Under the pieces are notes generated by a model. The model did not search any database and was not told the DNA's origin. It saw only the letters and a program-made list of their open reading frames with translations. From Halomonas sp. TD01 (GTDB taxonomy: Bacteria > Pseudomonadota > Gammaproteobacteria > Pseudomonadales > Halomonadaceae): a stretch of DNA of 64,000 bases. Position numbers and translations under genes: made by a program. Location of the stretch: the NCBI RefSeq assembly GCF_923868895.1, contig NZ_OV350343.1, forward strand, positions 1,922,001 through 1,986,000, in the 5' to 3' direction. Below, piece after piece: positions 28,569 through 39,537 of the stretch. The number at the start of each line of letters is the position of its first letter. Positions within the stretch are counted from its first letter, which is position 1.

Positions 28569-29327
28569 ATGGTAGACCACTTGGAACAGCAATTTCAGGC
28601 GCTTGGGGCTCAAGACGCCGTAATGCCTGATTATCCCGATCAAGATCACGTGTTGATTATTGAAGATGACCAGCGCTTGGCAGAGCTGACCCGCGAATAC
28701 CTGGAGGCAAATGGCTTTCAAGTGACGCTAGAGGCGGATGGTGCAAAGGGCGTGGATCGCATTTTAACGCTTCAGCCTGACTTGGTGATTTTGGACTTAA
28801 TGTTGCCGGGCGAGGATGGTTTGGCTATCTGTCGTCGTGTTAGGCCAAACTTTGCTGGTCCTATCATGATGCTAACGGCCCGCACCGATGATCTTGATCA
28901 GGTGCTGGGTTTGGAAATGGGGGCCGATGACTATGTGCCAAAACCGGTTCAACCTCGTGTACTTCTAGCGCGTATGCGTGCGCTACTTCGTCGTGCCGAT
29001 GCGCCAGCGCCTGGTGGTGAAATGCGCCTGCGCTTCGAAAATCTCGAGATAGATAACGCAACACGTGAGGCTTGGCTTTCCGGTGAGCGCATCGATCTCA
29101 CCAGCGCAGAGTTTGATCTACTGTGGCTGTTGGCGAGCAACGCGGGACGCGTATTAACCCGCGAAGAAATTTTCAATGAGCTGCGTGGTATTAAATACGA
29201 TGGCCAGGATCGTTCAATTGACGTGCGCGTTTCGCGTATTCGTCCCAAAGTAGGCGATGACCCTAACCAGCCGCACCGGATCAAAACAGTGCGAAGCAAA
29301 GGCTATCTTTTTGTGAAAGACAGTTAA
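28569..29327 (+). CDS. OmpR/PhoB-type response regulator, RstA-like
   Basis: A 252-residue regulator: receiver domain (residues 26-140) with phospho-acceptor Asp76 in LVILDLMLPG, the acidic pair in IIEDD, Thr in MLTART and Lys in VPKP, then a winged-helix DNA-binding domain (155-250, RSIDVRVSRIRPKVGDDP... KTVRSKGYLF). It resembles RstA more than other OmpR-family members, and the kinase behind it is RstB-like. The start is slightly uncertain; an ATG at 28623 is also possible. 18 bases separate it from the kinase gene. Confidence 0.88.
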   Translation: MVDHLEQQFQALGAQDAVMPDYPDQDHVLIIEDDQRLAELTREYLEANGFQVTLEADGAKGVDRILTLQPDLVILDLMLPGEDGLAICRRVRPNFAGPIMMLTARTDDLDQVLGLEMGADDYVPKPVQPRVLLARMRALLRRADAPAPGGEMRLRFENLEIDNATREAWLSGERIDLTSAEFDLLWLLASNAGRVLTREEIFNELRGIKYDGQDRSIDVRVSRIRPKVGDDPNQPHRIKTVRSKGYLFVKDS

Positions 29328-29345
29328 CTAAGAGAGGTTGACCGC

Positions 29346-30941
29346 ATGCGGCGAGTGCTGGGCCACGGTTCTTTTCTGAGATTTTATCTTCTGCTGGGTT
29401 TGGCACTGTGCGTTGTGTTTTTTATTGCATTGGGCGGGCGCTCTTTTATTGAGCAGGTTCGCCGTGAAGACTATCGTGAGCAGCTCGCCGCATTACCTAT
29501 GTCGTTAATGACGCAGCAGTTAGCGTCAAGTCCGGCGGCTGAAAGAGAAGCCATGCTTGCCCGCTTTTCGGAACAGCTCGGTATGCAGCTCTCACTTAAG
29601 CGTATTGCGGATGCAGAACTTAACTACTTTGAGCAAGCTCGCGTTGAGCGAGGCACGGTATTAGTTGCCGAAGAGCCCTGGCAGTTGCGGCAACGCATAC
29701 CCAACGATGAGTGGATGCTCGAAGCAACGTTTGCCGCTTGGAGTGAACGACAGTGGCAGGGCAGCATGGTGCTACTCGGTGAGTGGCTCGCCGGTATGCC
29801 TCATAATGCGCGGGCCGACGCGATCACCTCGCTAGACGCGGGTAGCTGGCCGCTTGTGCTGCTTTCAGCGCTGCCCTCTGACCTTACCCCCGAACAGCAG
29901 TTTCAACTCGCTCAAGGAGGCGTGTTGACTCGGCTGGTGTCAGATAAGCTTTCATTGATGCTGCTTTACCGGGTGCCTGGTGATAATCAGTGGTTGCAGG
30001 CGGGGCCGACCTCTCGTGGTGATACGCTGCCGGTCAATTTGCACCTGCCTTTGCTAGTCGGTTTGATGGTGGTACTTAGCCTAATTATTTACTTAATCAT
30101 GCGCAGCATTGAAGCTCGTATGGCGCGTTTGGAGCTTGCTGCGACTAGAATCGCCAGCGGGCGCTTAGAAACCCGGGTGAAAGTTGAAAGCGGAGACTTT
30201 TTAGGCCGCCTGGGCATGGCATTCAATGGGATGGCGAATCAAGTTCAAAGCTTGCTTAGAGGTCAGCAAGAGATGATTCGCGCGGTCTCTCATGAATTAC
30301 GCACGCCGGTGGCTCGTATAAGGTTTGCGGTGCAAATGGTTGAAGATATGACCGACCAACCTGCGATACGCCGCCAGCTTCAAGGTATTGATGCTGATAT
30401 TTCTGAACTAGACGACTTAGTTGATGAAATTCTCACCTATGCCCGCTTGGGGGGGGAGTCTATTAATGGCGTAGAATTAGAAATGGCCTTGGTTGAGTGT
30501 CGGGCAATGGCTGAGCGAGTTATTGATACGCTGTCGCCGTTGCACCAAAGCCTATCGTTAACGCTGGATGGTAGTGCCGAAATTGAGTTGTACGCCGAAC
30601 CTCGCTATTTACAACGAGCCTTGCAGAACTTAGTCAGTAATGCCTGTCGTTATGGTAAGTCCCAAGTGGTGATTCGCCTATGGGATGAGCCTCATCTTGT
30701 GCGTATTGATATTGAAGATGATGGGCCAGGCATACCCCCCGAGGCGCGAAGCGATATCTTCAAGCCTTTTGCCCGGCTTGATGACAGCCGCGCACGTAGC
30801 TCCGGCGGCTACGGGCTAGGCCTATCCATTGTGCAAAAAATTATGGCAGGCCACGGCGGTAGCGTCACTGTCGATACCAGTCCTTCACTGGGCGGCGCGC
30901 GCTTTACCCTGCTGATTCCTCGTCGCGAGTCGCTGGCTTAA
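29346..30941 (+). CDS. Sensor histidine kinase, RstB-like
   Basis: A 531-residue inner-membrane kinase. TM1 is at residues 11-30, followed by a periplasmic sensor of about 205 residues with no recognised fold, TM2 near 237-258, a HAMP linker, a dimerisation domain with phospho-His316 in AVSHELRTPVARIRF, and an ATPase domain with LQNLVSNACRYGK (N box), DDGPGIPPE (G1) and GGYGLGLSIV (G2). The kinase core resembles RstB; the sensor is larger than in enteric RstB. The signal is unknown. Its 3' end overlaps the convergent metR gene by 38 bases. Confidence 0.88.
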   Translation: MRRVLGHGSFLRFYLLLGLALCVVFFIALGGRSFIEQVRREDYREQLAALPMSLMTQQLASSPAAEREAMLARFSEQLGMQLSLKRIADAELNYFEQARVERGTVLVAEEPWQLRQRIPNDEWMLEATFAAWSERQWQGSMVLLGEWLAGMPHNARADAITSLDAGSWPLVLLSALPSDLTPEQQFQLAQGGVLTRLVSDKLSLMLLYRVPGDNQWLQAGPTSRGDTLPVNLHLPLLVGLMVVLSLIIYLIMRSIEARMARLELAATRIASGRLETRVKVESGDFLGRLGMAFNGMANQVQSLLRGQQEMIRAVSHELRTPVARIRFAVQMVEDMTDQPAIRRQLQGIDADISELDDLVDEILTYARLGGESINGVELEMALVECRAMAERVIDTLSPLHQSLSLTLDGSAEIELYAEPRYLQRALQNLVSNACRYGKSQVVIRLWDEPHLVRIDIEDDGPGIPPEARSDIFKPFARLDDSRARSSGGYGLGLSIVQKIMAGHGGSVTVDTSPSLGGARFTLLIPRRESLA

Positions 30942-31842
30942 TGCCTGACAGCACCGCAAATGACGTCTCTTTGGCGGTGCGCAAAAAATCCTGCATCCAA
31001 GGCGCTTCTAAATTCTCCTCCCGAATGGCGGCATAAAGCGTACTCCAAATGCCGTTCTCACTCAGTTTTACGGCGCTAACGTAATCCCGCTCTAAATACT
31101 CGGTGAGTGCCCAGTTGGGCAGTGCGCAGACGCCTCTACCGCTGGCAACAAGCTGCATCATCATGATGGTAAGCTCCGCGGTGCGAATTTCCTTTGGTCG
31201 CACATTGGCAGGAGATAAAAACTGGGTAAACACATCCAGCCGAGAGTGTTCGACCGGGTAGGTGATCAGCGTCTCCTCGGCTAACGCTTGTGGTTCGATA
31301 AACGGACGGCCAGCAAAGGCATGCTGTCGAGCAACCGCCAGCAGTCCCTCATAACGAAACAGCGGCGCGTAGTGAACCCCTTCCAGTGGCTGGGGGTCGG
31401 CGGTAATCACCAAGTCCAACTGCTCTCTAGCAAGGGCGGGCAGTGGGTCGAAGTGGTGGCCACTGGGGATATCGATTTCCACCTCTGGCCAATGATCGCG
31501 AAAATAATCCACCGTTGGCATCAGCCATTGAAAACAGCTGTGGCACTCGATGGCCATGTGTAATCGACCCTGCTCGGTGCCTGCCAAGCGAGCTAAGTCG
31601 CGCTCAGCTTTACGCACCTCGGGCAAAATCTCATCTGCCAGGGCTAAGAGGCGAAGTCCCGCTCGGGTAAATTCCACTGGGCGTGTTTTACGCGCAAACA
31701 GCGCGCTGTCAACGCGACCTTCCAAGTCTTTTAACTGGTGGGAAAGCGCCGACTGCGTTAGGTGAACCCGCTCAGCAGCCTCCACTAATGAACCGGTTTC
31801 CCGAAGGGCGAGTAGCGTGCGGAGATGGCGTAATTCAATCAT
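30904..31842 (-). CDS. metR: LysR-type regulator MetR of methionine synthesis
   Basis: A 312-residue LysR regulator. The helix-turn-helix is at residues 17-40 (GSLVEAAERVHLTQSALSHQLKDLE), followed by an effector-binding domain with the MetR-typical start RLHMAIECHSCFQWLMPTVD. MetR activates metE in response to homocysteine. It is divergent from metE across 99 bases, exactly as in E. coli, which makes the identity firm. A TGAA-N5-TTCA-like site (31845-31857) lies just before its own start, fitting autoregulation. Confidence 0.95.
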   Translation of the reverse strand: MIELRHLRTLLALRETGSLVEAAERVHLTQSALSHQLKDLEGRVDSALFARKTRPVEFTRAGLRLLALADEILPEVRKAERDLARLAGTEQGRLHMAIECHSCFQWLMPTVDYFRDHWPEVEIDIPSGHHFDPLPALAREQLDLVITADPQPLEGVHYAPLFRYEGLLAVARQHAFAGRPFIEPQALAEETLITYPVEHSRLDVFTQFLSPANVRPKEIRTAELTIMMMQLVASGRGVCALPNWALTEYLERDYVSAVKLSENGIWSTLYAAIREENLEAPWMQDFLRTAKETSFAVLSGIKPATRDEESAG

Positions 31843-31844
31843 TG

Positions 31845-31857
31845 TGAGTATTTTTCA
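31845..31857. promoter_or_regulatory. Candidate MetR-binding site
   Basis: TGAGTATTTTTCA matches the MetR consensus TGAA-N5-TTCA at seven of eight positions. It lies in the metR-metE intergenic region, 3 bases before the metR ATG, where it could block metR. A second, better-placed site for metE was not found by eye. Confidence 0.4.
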
Positions 31858-31941
31858 TGGTTGATATTAGAAACTTTAGTTTGATTCATTTTTGTGAGGT
31901 GAGCAGACTGTGCGAAATCATTCACGTTGATAGGTTTCATC

Positions 31942-34239
31942 ATGACAGTTTCTCATATTCTCGGCTATCCGCGTATTGGCGCTCAGCGCGAACTTAAAAA
32001 AGCCACCGAAGCCTATTGGAAAGGTGACGTTTCACGGGAAGCACTTGAAATAACAGGGCAGGCGCTGAGGCTGTCTCACTGGAATACTCAACAAAACGCT
32101 GGCCTCGATTTTGTTAGCGTTGGCGATTTTGCGTTTTATGATCAAGTGCTTAATGTTTCCGTCATGCTAGGAGCGGTGCCCGCGCGTTTTAATGCTCAGC
32201 AGGAAATCAGTGCAGGCAACGTCGATTTGGATACCGCGTTTCGCATGGCCCGTGGCCGTGCGCCAAGCGGCACGCCCGTAGCTGCTTGTGAAATGACCAA
32301 GTATTTTGATACCAACTACCACTACCTAGTACCTGAGCTGCATGAGGGGCAGGCGTTTACGCTAGCGTCTGACCGCTTATTTAATGAAGTTGATGAAGCC
32401 TTACAAGCAGGCTTTACGCCGAAAGTGACGCTAACCGGCCCGCTTACTTGGCTATGGCTGGGTAAGACCAAAGGCAGCGAGTTTGACCGGCTGAGCCTGT
32501 TAGACAGCGTGTTGGATGTGTATAGCGAAATTCTGGCACGTCTAGCCACCCAAGGTATTGAGTGGGTGCAGCTTGACGAGCCTGCTCTGGTGCAAGATCT
32601 GCCGTTGGCGTGGCAGCAGGCGTATGAGCGTGCCTATCATCGCCTGCAATCGGCACAATTGAAGCTACTTGTTGCAACATACTTTGGTGCGCTGGGTGAT
32701 AACCTTTCGCTAACCACTCGCCTGCCAGTGGCTGGGTTGCATATTGATGCTGTGCGTGCGCCGGGTCAGGTAGAGAGCGTGATTGATCGTTTAAGCCCTC
32801 ATCAAGTGCTTTCAATTGGCTTAGTCGATGGCCGTAATATTTGGCGTGCTGATTTGGCAGCCCTACGTGAGCGTTTGCTGCCCTTAAAAGTGCGTTTAGG
32901 GCAGCGGTTATGGCTGGCGCCCAGCTGTTCGTTGCTGCACGTGCCGGTAGACTTGTCCCAAGAAACCGAGCTAGATAGCGAGCTGGTGGGCTGGCTAGCA
33001 TTTGCTCGGCAAAAACTAGATGAGGTGGTGACCCTCGCTCGGCTCATTGATAACCGAACAACGCCCATTGATGAGCAGCGGGTGAGCGAGGCAACATATG
33101 CTCTGGATAAGCGTCGGGAATCAACCCGAATTCATCAGCCTGCTGTCAGCTCACGTCTAGCAGCAATAACGCCTCAAGAGAGCCAACGCCAATCACCTTA
33201 TGCTGCCCGCGCAGCAACACAGCGCAGAGCGCTTGCGTTACCGCTGTTTCCCACCACCACCATTGGCTCTTTTCCACAAACAGATGAGATACGCGCTGCT
33301 CGTCGGGCATTTAAAGCCGGTGAACTGAGCCAAACGGATTATGAAGCCCGCATGCGTGAAGAAATTGCCTTCGTCGTAGAGCGCCAGCAAGCACTAGGGC
33401 TTGATGTGCCTGTCCATGGTGAGGCTGAACGTAATGACATGGTGGAGTACTTTGGTGAGCAGTTAGAAGGCTTTGCCTTTACGCGCTTTGGCTGGGTACA
33501 AAGTTATGGCTCTCGTTGTGTGAAACCACCGATTATTTTTGGTGATGTCACCCGACCAGTACCAATGACAGTGAAGTGGAGCGAATATGCCCAATCGCTC
33601 ACGGATAAGCCCATGAAAGGCATGCTGACAGGGCCAGTGACGATTTTGCAGTGGTCGTTTGTGCGTGATGATCAACCTCGCGCAACCACCTGCCGCCAGA
33701 TCGCCCTGGCGCTGCGTGACGAAGTATTGGATTTGGAAAAAGCCGGTATTCGGATCATTCAAATTGACGAGCCTGCGCTACGTGAGGGTTTACCGCTGCG
33801 TCATCATGAATGGCAGGTTTATTTAGATTGGGCGGTAGAAAGCTTTCAGCTAAGCGCTGCGGGCGTGAAGGATAGCACCCAAATTCACACTCATATGTGC
33901 TATTCGGAGTTTAACGACATCATTGGTGCCATCGCTGCGCTAGATGCGGATGTGATCACTATTGAAACGTCACGTTCTGATATGGAGCTGCTGGACGCTT
34001 TCCAGGATTTTGCATACCCGAACGAAATTGGACCAGGGGTTTATGATATCCACACGCCCAATATTCCGGATGTCGCGTGGATGGTGGCGCTGATGGAAAA
34101 AGCGTTGGAGAAAATCCCTGCCGAGCGGCTGTGGGTGAATCCTGATTGTGGTCTGAAAACCCGCGGCTGGGCAGAAGTGGAGCCTGCATTGGCGAATATG
34201 GTGGAAGCTGCCAATCAACTGCGTCAGCGTTATGCGTAA
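31942..34239 (+). CDS. metE: Cobalamin-independent methionine synthase
   Basis: A 765-residue MetE that transfers the methyl group of 5-methyltetrahydrofolate-triglutamate to homocysteine. N-terminal half: [21 protein letters not shown]-terminal catalytic half: [19 protein letters not shown] near residue 440. The zinc site is in [10 protein letters not shown] (His, Cys), a Glu, and [12 protein letters not shown] (Cys). ATG at 31942 is taken over a TTG 15 bases earlier because it gives the standard N-terminus [13 protein letters not shown]. Divergent from metR, its activator. The end is followed by four 16-bp repeats and a terminator. Confidence 0.96.
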   Translation: MTVSHILGYPRIGAQRELKKATEAYWKGDVSREALEITGQALRLSHWNTQQNAGLDFVSVGDFAFYDQVLNVSVMLGAVPARFNAQQEISAGNVDLDTAFRMARGRAPSGTPVAACEMTKYFDTNYHYLVPELHEGQAFTLASDRLFNEVDEALQAGFTPKVTLTGPLTWLWLGKTKGSEFDRLSLLDSVLDVYSEILARLATQGIEWVQLDEPALVQDLPLAWQQAYERAYHRLQSAQLKLLVATYFGALGDNLSLTTRLPVAGLHIDAVRAPGQVESVIDRLSPHQVLSIGLVDGRNIWRADLAALRERLLPLKVRLGQRLWLAPSCSLLHVPVDLSQETELDSELVGWLAFARQKLDEVVTLARLIDNRTTPIDEQRVSEATYALDKRRESTRIHQPAVSSRLAAITPQESQRQSPYAARAATQRRALALPLFPTTTIGSFPQTDEIRAARRAFKAGELSQTDYEARMREEIAFVVERQQALGLDVPVHGEAERNDMVEYFGEQLEGFAFTRFGWVQSYGSRCVKPPIIFGDVTRPVPMTVKWSEYAQSLTDKPMKGMLTGPVTILQWSFVRDDQPRATTCRQIALALRDEVLDLEKAGIRIIQIDEPALREGLPLRHHEWQVYLDWAVESFQLSAAGVKDSTQIHTHMCYSEFNDIIGAIAALDADVITIETSRSDMELLDAFQDFAYPNEIGPGVYDIHTPNIPDVAWMVALMEKALEKIPAERLWVNPDCGLKTRGWAEVEPALANMVEAANQLRQRYA

Positions 34240-34321
34240 AAACGATAGGCGGCACGCGATAGAACCAGCATTAACCGATCACCCGCTAGACAAGCAAGTA
34301 AGTAGGGGGGGTAAAAGTTAA

Positions 34322-34385
34322 TTCTGAACACAGGTACTTCTGAACACAGGTACTTCTGAACACAGGTACTTCTGAACATAGATAC
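34322..34385. repeat. Four tandem 16-bp repeats after metE
   Basis: TTCTGAACACAGGTAC occurs three times perfectly (34322, 34338, 34354), then once with two changes (34370). It lies between metE and the shared metE/ppk terminator. No open frame or known element fits. Confidence 0.93.
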
Positions 34386-34394
34386 TTGTCATTT

Positions 34395-34426
34395 AAGCCC
34401 CGCTGCACAGGCAGCGGGGCTTGTTG
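34395..34426. terminator. Bidirectional terminator between metE and ppk
   Basis: AAGCCCCGCTGC / GCAGCGGGGCTT has 12-base arms and a 4-base loop (ACAG), with T-rich sequence on the right (TTGTTGTTT) and AT-rich on the left. It ends metE on plus and ppk on minus. Confidence 0.85.
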
Positions 34427-34446
34427 TTTATCTAGCTGTTTGATAG

Positions 34447-36639
34447 CTAGCTTTTTGAGGCGTAGGCATAGAGCAGTGTTTCCTGGGCGCTGATTGCGTC
34501 GCCATTGCCAGGATCTTGCAGTTGATAGCTACCGTCGCTTTTTAGTAGCCAGCTTTGGCAGTTATCGACCAGGTATGTCTCCAAGTCTTTACGTACCCGT
34601 GTGGCAAGCTTTTTATCCAGTAGCGGGAAACAGGTTTCTACGCGATGGAACATATTGCGTGACATAAAATCGGCGCTTGAGCACCAGGTTTCTGGTTTGC
34701 CGTCGTTATGAAAATGGAAAACGCGGGTATGTTCTAAAAAGCGCCCAATAATCGACCGGACACGGATATTTTCCGAAACTCCCTCGATACCGGGTTTCAA
34801 ACAGCACATGCCACGAATGATCAGATCGCACTCTACGCCTGCTTGCGAGGCGCGATAAAGTGCTTTGATCAGCTTGGGCTCTGTTAGCGAATTGCACTTA
34901 ATAATAATGTGCCCACGCTTACCTCTAAGTGCTACCTGAGCCTCACGGTCAATCATTTCGACTAATCGCTCGTGAAGCGTAAAGGGGGCGTGGAGCAATG
35001 TGTCGATCTTGCGCGCGCGGCCCATGCCGGACAGCTGCTGAAACACCTTGTGCACGTCGGCGCATAGCGCTTTATTGGCAGTCAGCAGGCTGTAATCGGT
35101 ATACAGCTTTGCGGTTTTAGAGTGGTAGTTGCCAGTGCCTAAATGCGCATAGTGGCGTAGCTCGCCTTTTTCACGCCGAACGATATGCAGCATTTTGGCG
35201 TGGGTTTTATAGGCCATAATGCCATAAATCACTATAGCGCCGGCTTCTTGCAGGCGTGATGCCAGCTGCAGGTTGTCGGCCTCATCGAAACGCGCCCGCA
35301 GCTCAATAACGACGGTAACTTCCTTGCCTTGGCTGGCGGCATCGACCAGAGCACTCACAATCGTTGAATCAGCGCCAGTGCGGTATAGCGTCTGCTTGAT
35401 TGCCAGTACGTCCGGGTCGCGGGCGGCCTCACGCAGTAGGTCTTCAATAGGCGAAAAGGACTGGAACGGGTGGTGGAGCAAAATATCGCTTTTGGCAATG
35501 GCGCTAAATAGGCTGCCACCTTTCAATGCTTTTGGCACGCTAGGCGAATAAGGGCGATAGAGCAGCTCAGGCCGGTCGACATCACCTAGTACAGCCATCA
35601 TACGGGTTAAATTCACTGGCCCTTGAACACGGTACAAGTCACTGCTTTCTAACTCAAACTGGCGTAACAAAAAGCTGATTAAGTCATCTGGGCAATTGTC
35701 GGCAACTTCAAGCCGAACACCGCTGCCATAACGGCGGGCTAATAGCTCGCCGCGTAGCGCGGACGCCAAGTCTGAGACCTCTTCTGGGTCGACGGTCATA
35801 TCGGCATTGCGGGTCAGTCGGAACTGATAACAACCGCGCACACGCATCCCAGGGAATAGTTCCTCTGCATGAGCGTGAATCATCGACGATAGGAAAATAT
35901 ACTCGGAGAAGCCTTCTGCACACAGCGCTTTAGGCAGTGCCATCAAACGAGGCAGTGAGCGAGGTGCGGGAAGTATTGCCATGCCACCAGCACGCCCAAA
36001 GGCGTCCTTCCCTTCTAGTTCAACAATGAAGTTGAGGCTTTTATTAACCAAGCGTGGGAACGGGTGGGAAGGGTCTAGGCCAATGGGGCTGATGACCGGC
36101 ATGATCTCGTTATCAAAAAAATCTTTAACCCAGGCTTTCTGCTCATCGGTCCACTGATCGCGACGGCGAAAGCGTAGCCCCTGGGCTTCCAATGCGGGCA
36201 GCAGCGTTTCGTTCAATATTTGATATTGACGGGCAATTTGCTGATGTGCGATTTCCGAGATTTCTGCCAGTACAGCTTTGGGTAAGCGGCCATCTGCGGC
36301 GGTGGTATCGTCACCTAACGCCATTTGGTGTTTAAGTCCGGCGACTCTTATCTCAAAAAACTCATCCATATTGGATGAAAATATCAGCAGAAACATCAGC
36401 CGATTGAGTAGCGGGTGCGCATCATCCAGGGCCTGTTCAAGCACCCGGATATTGAATTGCAAATGAGAAAGCTCACGATTGAAATAAAGCTGCGGGTCGT
36501 CAAGATCCGCTTCCAAATGAGACTCTTTCGCGTGAACTCCGGTGGGCGTACGATTGATGCGCAATGGCAAAACTTCTCCTTCGCCACTCGTTGACTCGCT
36601 AGAAAATACTGGCGTGGAATCTGCTGATTGATCGTCCAT
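34447..36639 (-). CDS. ppk1: Polyphosphate kinase 1
   Basis: A 730-residue PPK1 that reversibly polymerises ATP gamma-phosphate into polyphosphate at the inner membrane. The N-terminal domain has YFNRELSHLQFNIRVLEQA near residue 52. The phospho-accepting His is probably His499 in HLGTGNYHSKTAKLYTD. The second phospholipase D-like half carries HFHNDGKPETWCSSADFMSRNM near residue 645. The first ~45 residues are Ser/Thr/Glu-rich and extra compared with E. coli. No exopolyphosphatase gene adjoins. Confidence 0.95.
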   Translation of the reverse strand: MDDQSADSTPVFSSESTSGEGEVLPLRINRTPTGVHAKESHLEADLDDPQLYFNRELSHLQFNIRVLEQALDDAHPLLNRLMFLLIFSSNMDEFFEIRVAGLKHQMALGDDTTAADGRLPKAVLAEISEIAHQQIARQYQILNETLLPALEAQGLRFRRRDQWTDEQKAWVKDFFDNEIMPVISPIGLDPSHPFPRLVNKSLNFIVELEGKDAFGRAGGMAILPAPRSLPRLMALPKALCAEGFSEYIFLSSMIHAHAEELFPGMRVRGCYQFRLTRNADMTVDPEEVSDLASALRGELLARRYGSGVRLEVADNCPDDLISFLLRQFELESSDLYRVQGPVNLTRMMAVLGDVDRPELLYRPYSPSVPKALKGGSLFSAIAKSDILLHHPFQSFSPIEDLLREAARDPDVLAIKQTLYRTGADSTIVSALVDAASQGKEVTVVIELRARFDEADNLQLASRLQEAGAIVIYGIMAYKTHAKMLHIVRREKGELRHYAHLGTGNYHSKTAKLYTDYSLLTANKALCADVHKVFQQLSGMGRARKIDTLLHAPFTLHERLVEMIDREAQVALRGKRGHIIIKCNSLTEPKLIKALYRASQAGVECDLIIRGMCCLKPGIEGVSENIRVRSIIGRFLEHTRVFHFHNDGKPETWCSSADFMSRNMFHRVETCFPLLDKKLATRVRKDLETYLVDNCQSWLLKSDGSYQLQDPGNGDAISAQETLLYAYASKS

Positions 36640-36720
36640 GGTTGCCCCCGGTAGTGGTTCATACCCATCATAGCGTGATAGCTCATGTTAATAACTATCG
36701 TTAATAGGAGTATGCCGGGA

Positions 36721-36757
36721 AAAGATGACAAACAAGTGTCACCGGTTTGTCATCTTT
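36721..36757 (-). terminator. Inverted repeat between hemB and ppk, probable terminator
   Basis: Perfect 13-base arms AAAGATGACAAAC / GTTTGTCATCTTT surround an 11-base loop; on the minus strand TTTT follows the stem. It lies 19 bases after the hemB stop and before ppk. Confidence 0.65.
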
Positions 36758-36775
36758 GAGGCCTGACCCCTTAAG

Positions 36776-37828
<1,053 letters not shown>

Positions 37829-37991
37829 CTAAAAGGCTTAACGTGAGTATATCAGTCTCGCACTGCAGCGAAAGCAGGGTTGTGATAGCTAGCTTGTAGT
37901 GGCTTTATAGACTGACTAAAGTGAGTCACTCAGCGACGCTAAGTGGCGACGATTTAACAGCGATAATAAGCGCTACGATAAGGAGATAAGC

Positions 37992-38651
37992 ATGACCAAA
38001 CAGGTAGCAATCGTATTAGCAGGCTGCGGCGTTTTTGATGGTTCTGAAATCTATGAAACAACGCTAACGCTGCTGCGCCTTGATCAGTTAGGGATTGGCT
38101 ATCGCTGCTTTGCGCCGGATGTCGCTCAGCATCATGTTATTAACCACTTAACTCAAGAGCCTGTAGAAGGCGAACAGCGAAATGTACTGCAGGAGTCGGC
38201 GCGCCTTGCGCGTGGTGATGTTAGTCCGATTACTGAGCTAGATGCCGATGATTTTGATGCGGTTATTGTGCCTGGTGGGTTTGGTGTCGCTAAAAACCTG
38301 TCTGATTTTGCCGATCAGGGCGATAACATGCAGGTTCTTGAGAGCGTAAAAGAGGCGCTGATAGGTTTTAAAGAAGAGGCTAAGCCCATTGGCTTGATGT
38401 GTATTGCTCCTGTTTTGGTCCCGCGCCTGCTTGGCGAGGGAGTCGCAGTGACCATTGGTCATGATCCGGGGGTTTCTGGAGCCATTAGTGCGATGGGTGG
38501 CTTGCATCGCAGTTGCGGCGTAGAAGACATTGTGGTGGATCATGAACATCGGGTGGTAACGACGCCTGCCTATATGCTGGCGACCCGAATCAGCGAGGCA
38601 GCGACAGGTATCTTTAAGTTGGTAGACCGCATTGATGAAATGATGGGCTAG
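37992..38651 (+). CDS. elbB: ElbB/YhbL glyoxalase-like protein (DJ-1/PfpI fold)
   Basis: A 219-residue class I glutamine-amidotransferase-like protein of the ElbB family. Signature: VAIVLAGCGVFDGSEIYET at the N-terminus; PGGFGVAKNLSDFA near residue 94; the nucleophile elbow GLMCIAPVLVPRLLG with Cys near residue 137. E. coli ElbB has weak glyoxalase activity and was tied to isoprenoid levels. AAGGAGAT lies before the ATG. It is convergent with the tat operon and shares a terminator with it. Confidence 0.93.
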   Translation: MTKQVAIVLAGCGVFDGSEIYETTLTLLRLDQLGIGYRCFAPDVAQHHVINHLTQEPVEGEQRNVLQESARLARGDVSPITELDADDFDAVIVPGGFGVAKNLSDFADQGDNMQVLESVKEALIGFKEEAKPIGLMCIAPVLVPRLLGEGVAVTIGHDPGVSGAISAMGGLHRSCGVEDIVVDHEHRVVTTPAYMLATRISEAATGIFKLVDRIDEMMG

Positions 38652-38686
38652 CGCTTACTGAGTAACCGGCTTCTCGTATGAAAAGC

Positions 38687-38727
38687 AAAAAGCCTCTGTC
38701 ATTTTTCAATGGCAGAGGCTTTTTTTG
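38687..38727. terminator. Bidirectional terminator between elbB and tatC
   Basis: AAAAAGCCTCTG(T) and (G)CAGAGGCTTTTT form a long stem around an A/T-rich loop, with T-runs at both ends according to strand. Confidence 0.9.
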
Positions 38728-38754
38728 AGCAGTGTGTCGCGTGTGATAGCGCTG

Positions 38755-39537
38755 TTAAGTCTCTTGTTCCTCAGCGTCATCAGCCTTTGCCTTGCGGCGT
38801 ACCAATCGGCCAAACAATAGCCCCACTTCATAGAGCAGATACATCGGTATGGCCAACAAACTTTGAGAAATAATATCGGGTGGGGTAAGCAGCATGCCCA
38901 CCACAAAGCAGCCTAAAATAATGTACGGGCGTTTTTTAGAAAGGCTTTCAACCGTGGTCGCGCCAGACAGTATCAGCAGGAACGTCGCGATGGGGATTTC
39001 AAATGCGACACCAAAGGCGAAAAACAGCTTCAGTACAAAATTCAGGTACTGGTTAATATCGGTCATTACCGCAACGTCTTCCGGCCCGGTTTGGGTGAAA
39101 AACTCAAATAGCAGCGGAAATACCACGTAATAAGCAAAGGCCGCTCCTGCGTAAAATAGCGCTATGCTGGAGACCAGAATAGGAATGGCGAGTGCTTTTT
39201 CGTTATCGTAAAGCCCTGGTGCTACAAACGCCCATGCTTGGTGCAGCACAAAGGGGATAGCAATAAAGACGGCGACTACCAGCGTTAGTTTAAAGGGGGC
39301 CAGGAAAGGTGAGGCCACTTCGGTGGCGATCATCTGTGAGCCTTCCGGCAACAATGCCATTAATGGCTCAGCCACAAAGCTGTAGATATCATTGGCAAAG
39401 GCGTAAAGGCCAAGAAACACGACTAATATAACCACGACCGCTTTCATCAGCCGCGAGCGTAGTTCAATCAGGTGCTCAATAAGAGGCGCTTGGCCTTGGT
39501 CTTTACGCGGCTCTTGCGAATCGCCAGACATGCTCAT
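38755..39537 (-). CDS. tatC: Twin-arginine translocase subunit TatC
   Basis: A 260-residue inner-membrane protein with six transmembrane helices, the receptor for RR signal peptides in folded-protein export. N-terminal signature PLIEHLIELRSRLMKAVVV at residues 18-36 with the signal-binding Glu; FAFGVAFEIPIATFLLILSGATTVE near residue 165. Its ATG overlaps the tatB stop by four bases. It ends the unit ubiE-ubiJ-ubiB-hisE-tatABC. A charged tail (RRKAKADDAEEQET) ends the protein. Confidence 0.96.
   Translation of the reverse strand: MSMSGDSQEPRKDQGQAPLIEHLIELRSRLMKAVVVILVVFLGLYAFANDIYSFVAEPLMALLPEGSQMIATEVASPFLAPFKLTLVVAVFIAIPFVLHQAWAFVAPGLYDNEKALAIPILVSSIALFYAGAAFAYYVVFPLLFEFFTQTGPEDVAVMTDINQYLNFVLKLFFAFGVAFEIPIATFLLILSGATTVESLSKKRPYIILGCFVVGMLLTPPDIISQSLLAIPMYLLYEVGLLFGRLVRRKAKADDAEEQET

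Noticed and set aside
28344-28721. Long minus-strand frame extending upstream of the 40-residue protein
   Set aside because: It overlaps the response-regulator gene, and only the ATG at 28343 has a ribosome-binding site.
31843-31941. Riboswitch upstream of metE
   Set aside because: Only 99 bases separate metR and metE, too short for a cobalamin aptamer, and the MetR arrangement explains control.
34322-34385. Tandem repeats considered as a CRISPR array
   Set aside because: Units are 16 bp and directly joined with no spacers; no cas genes nearby.
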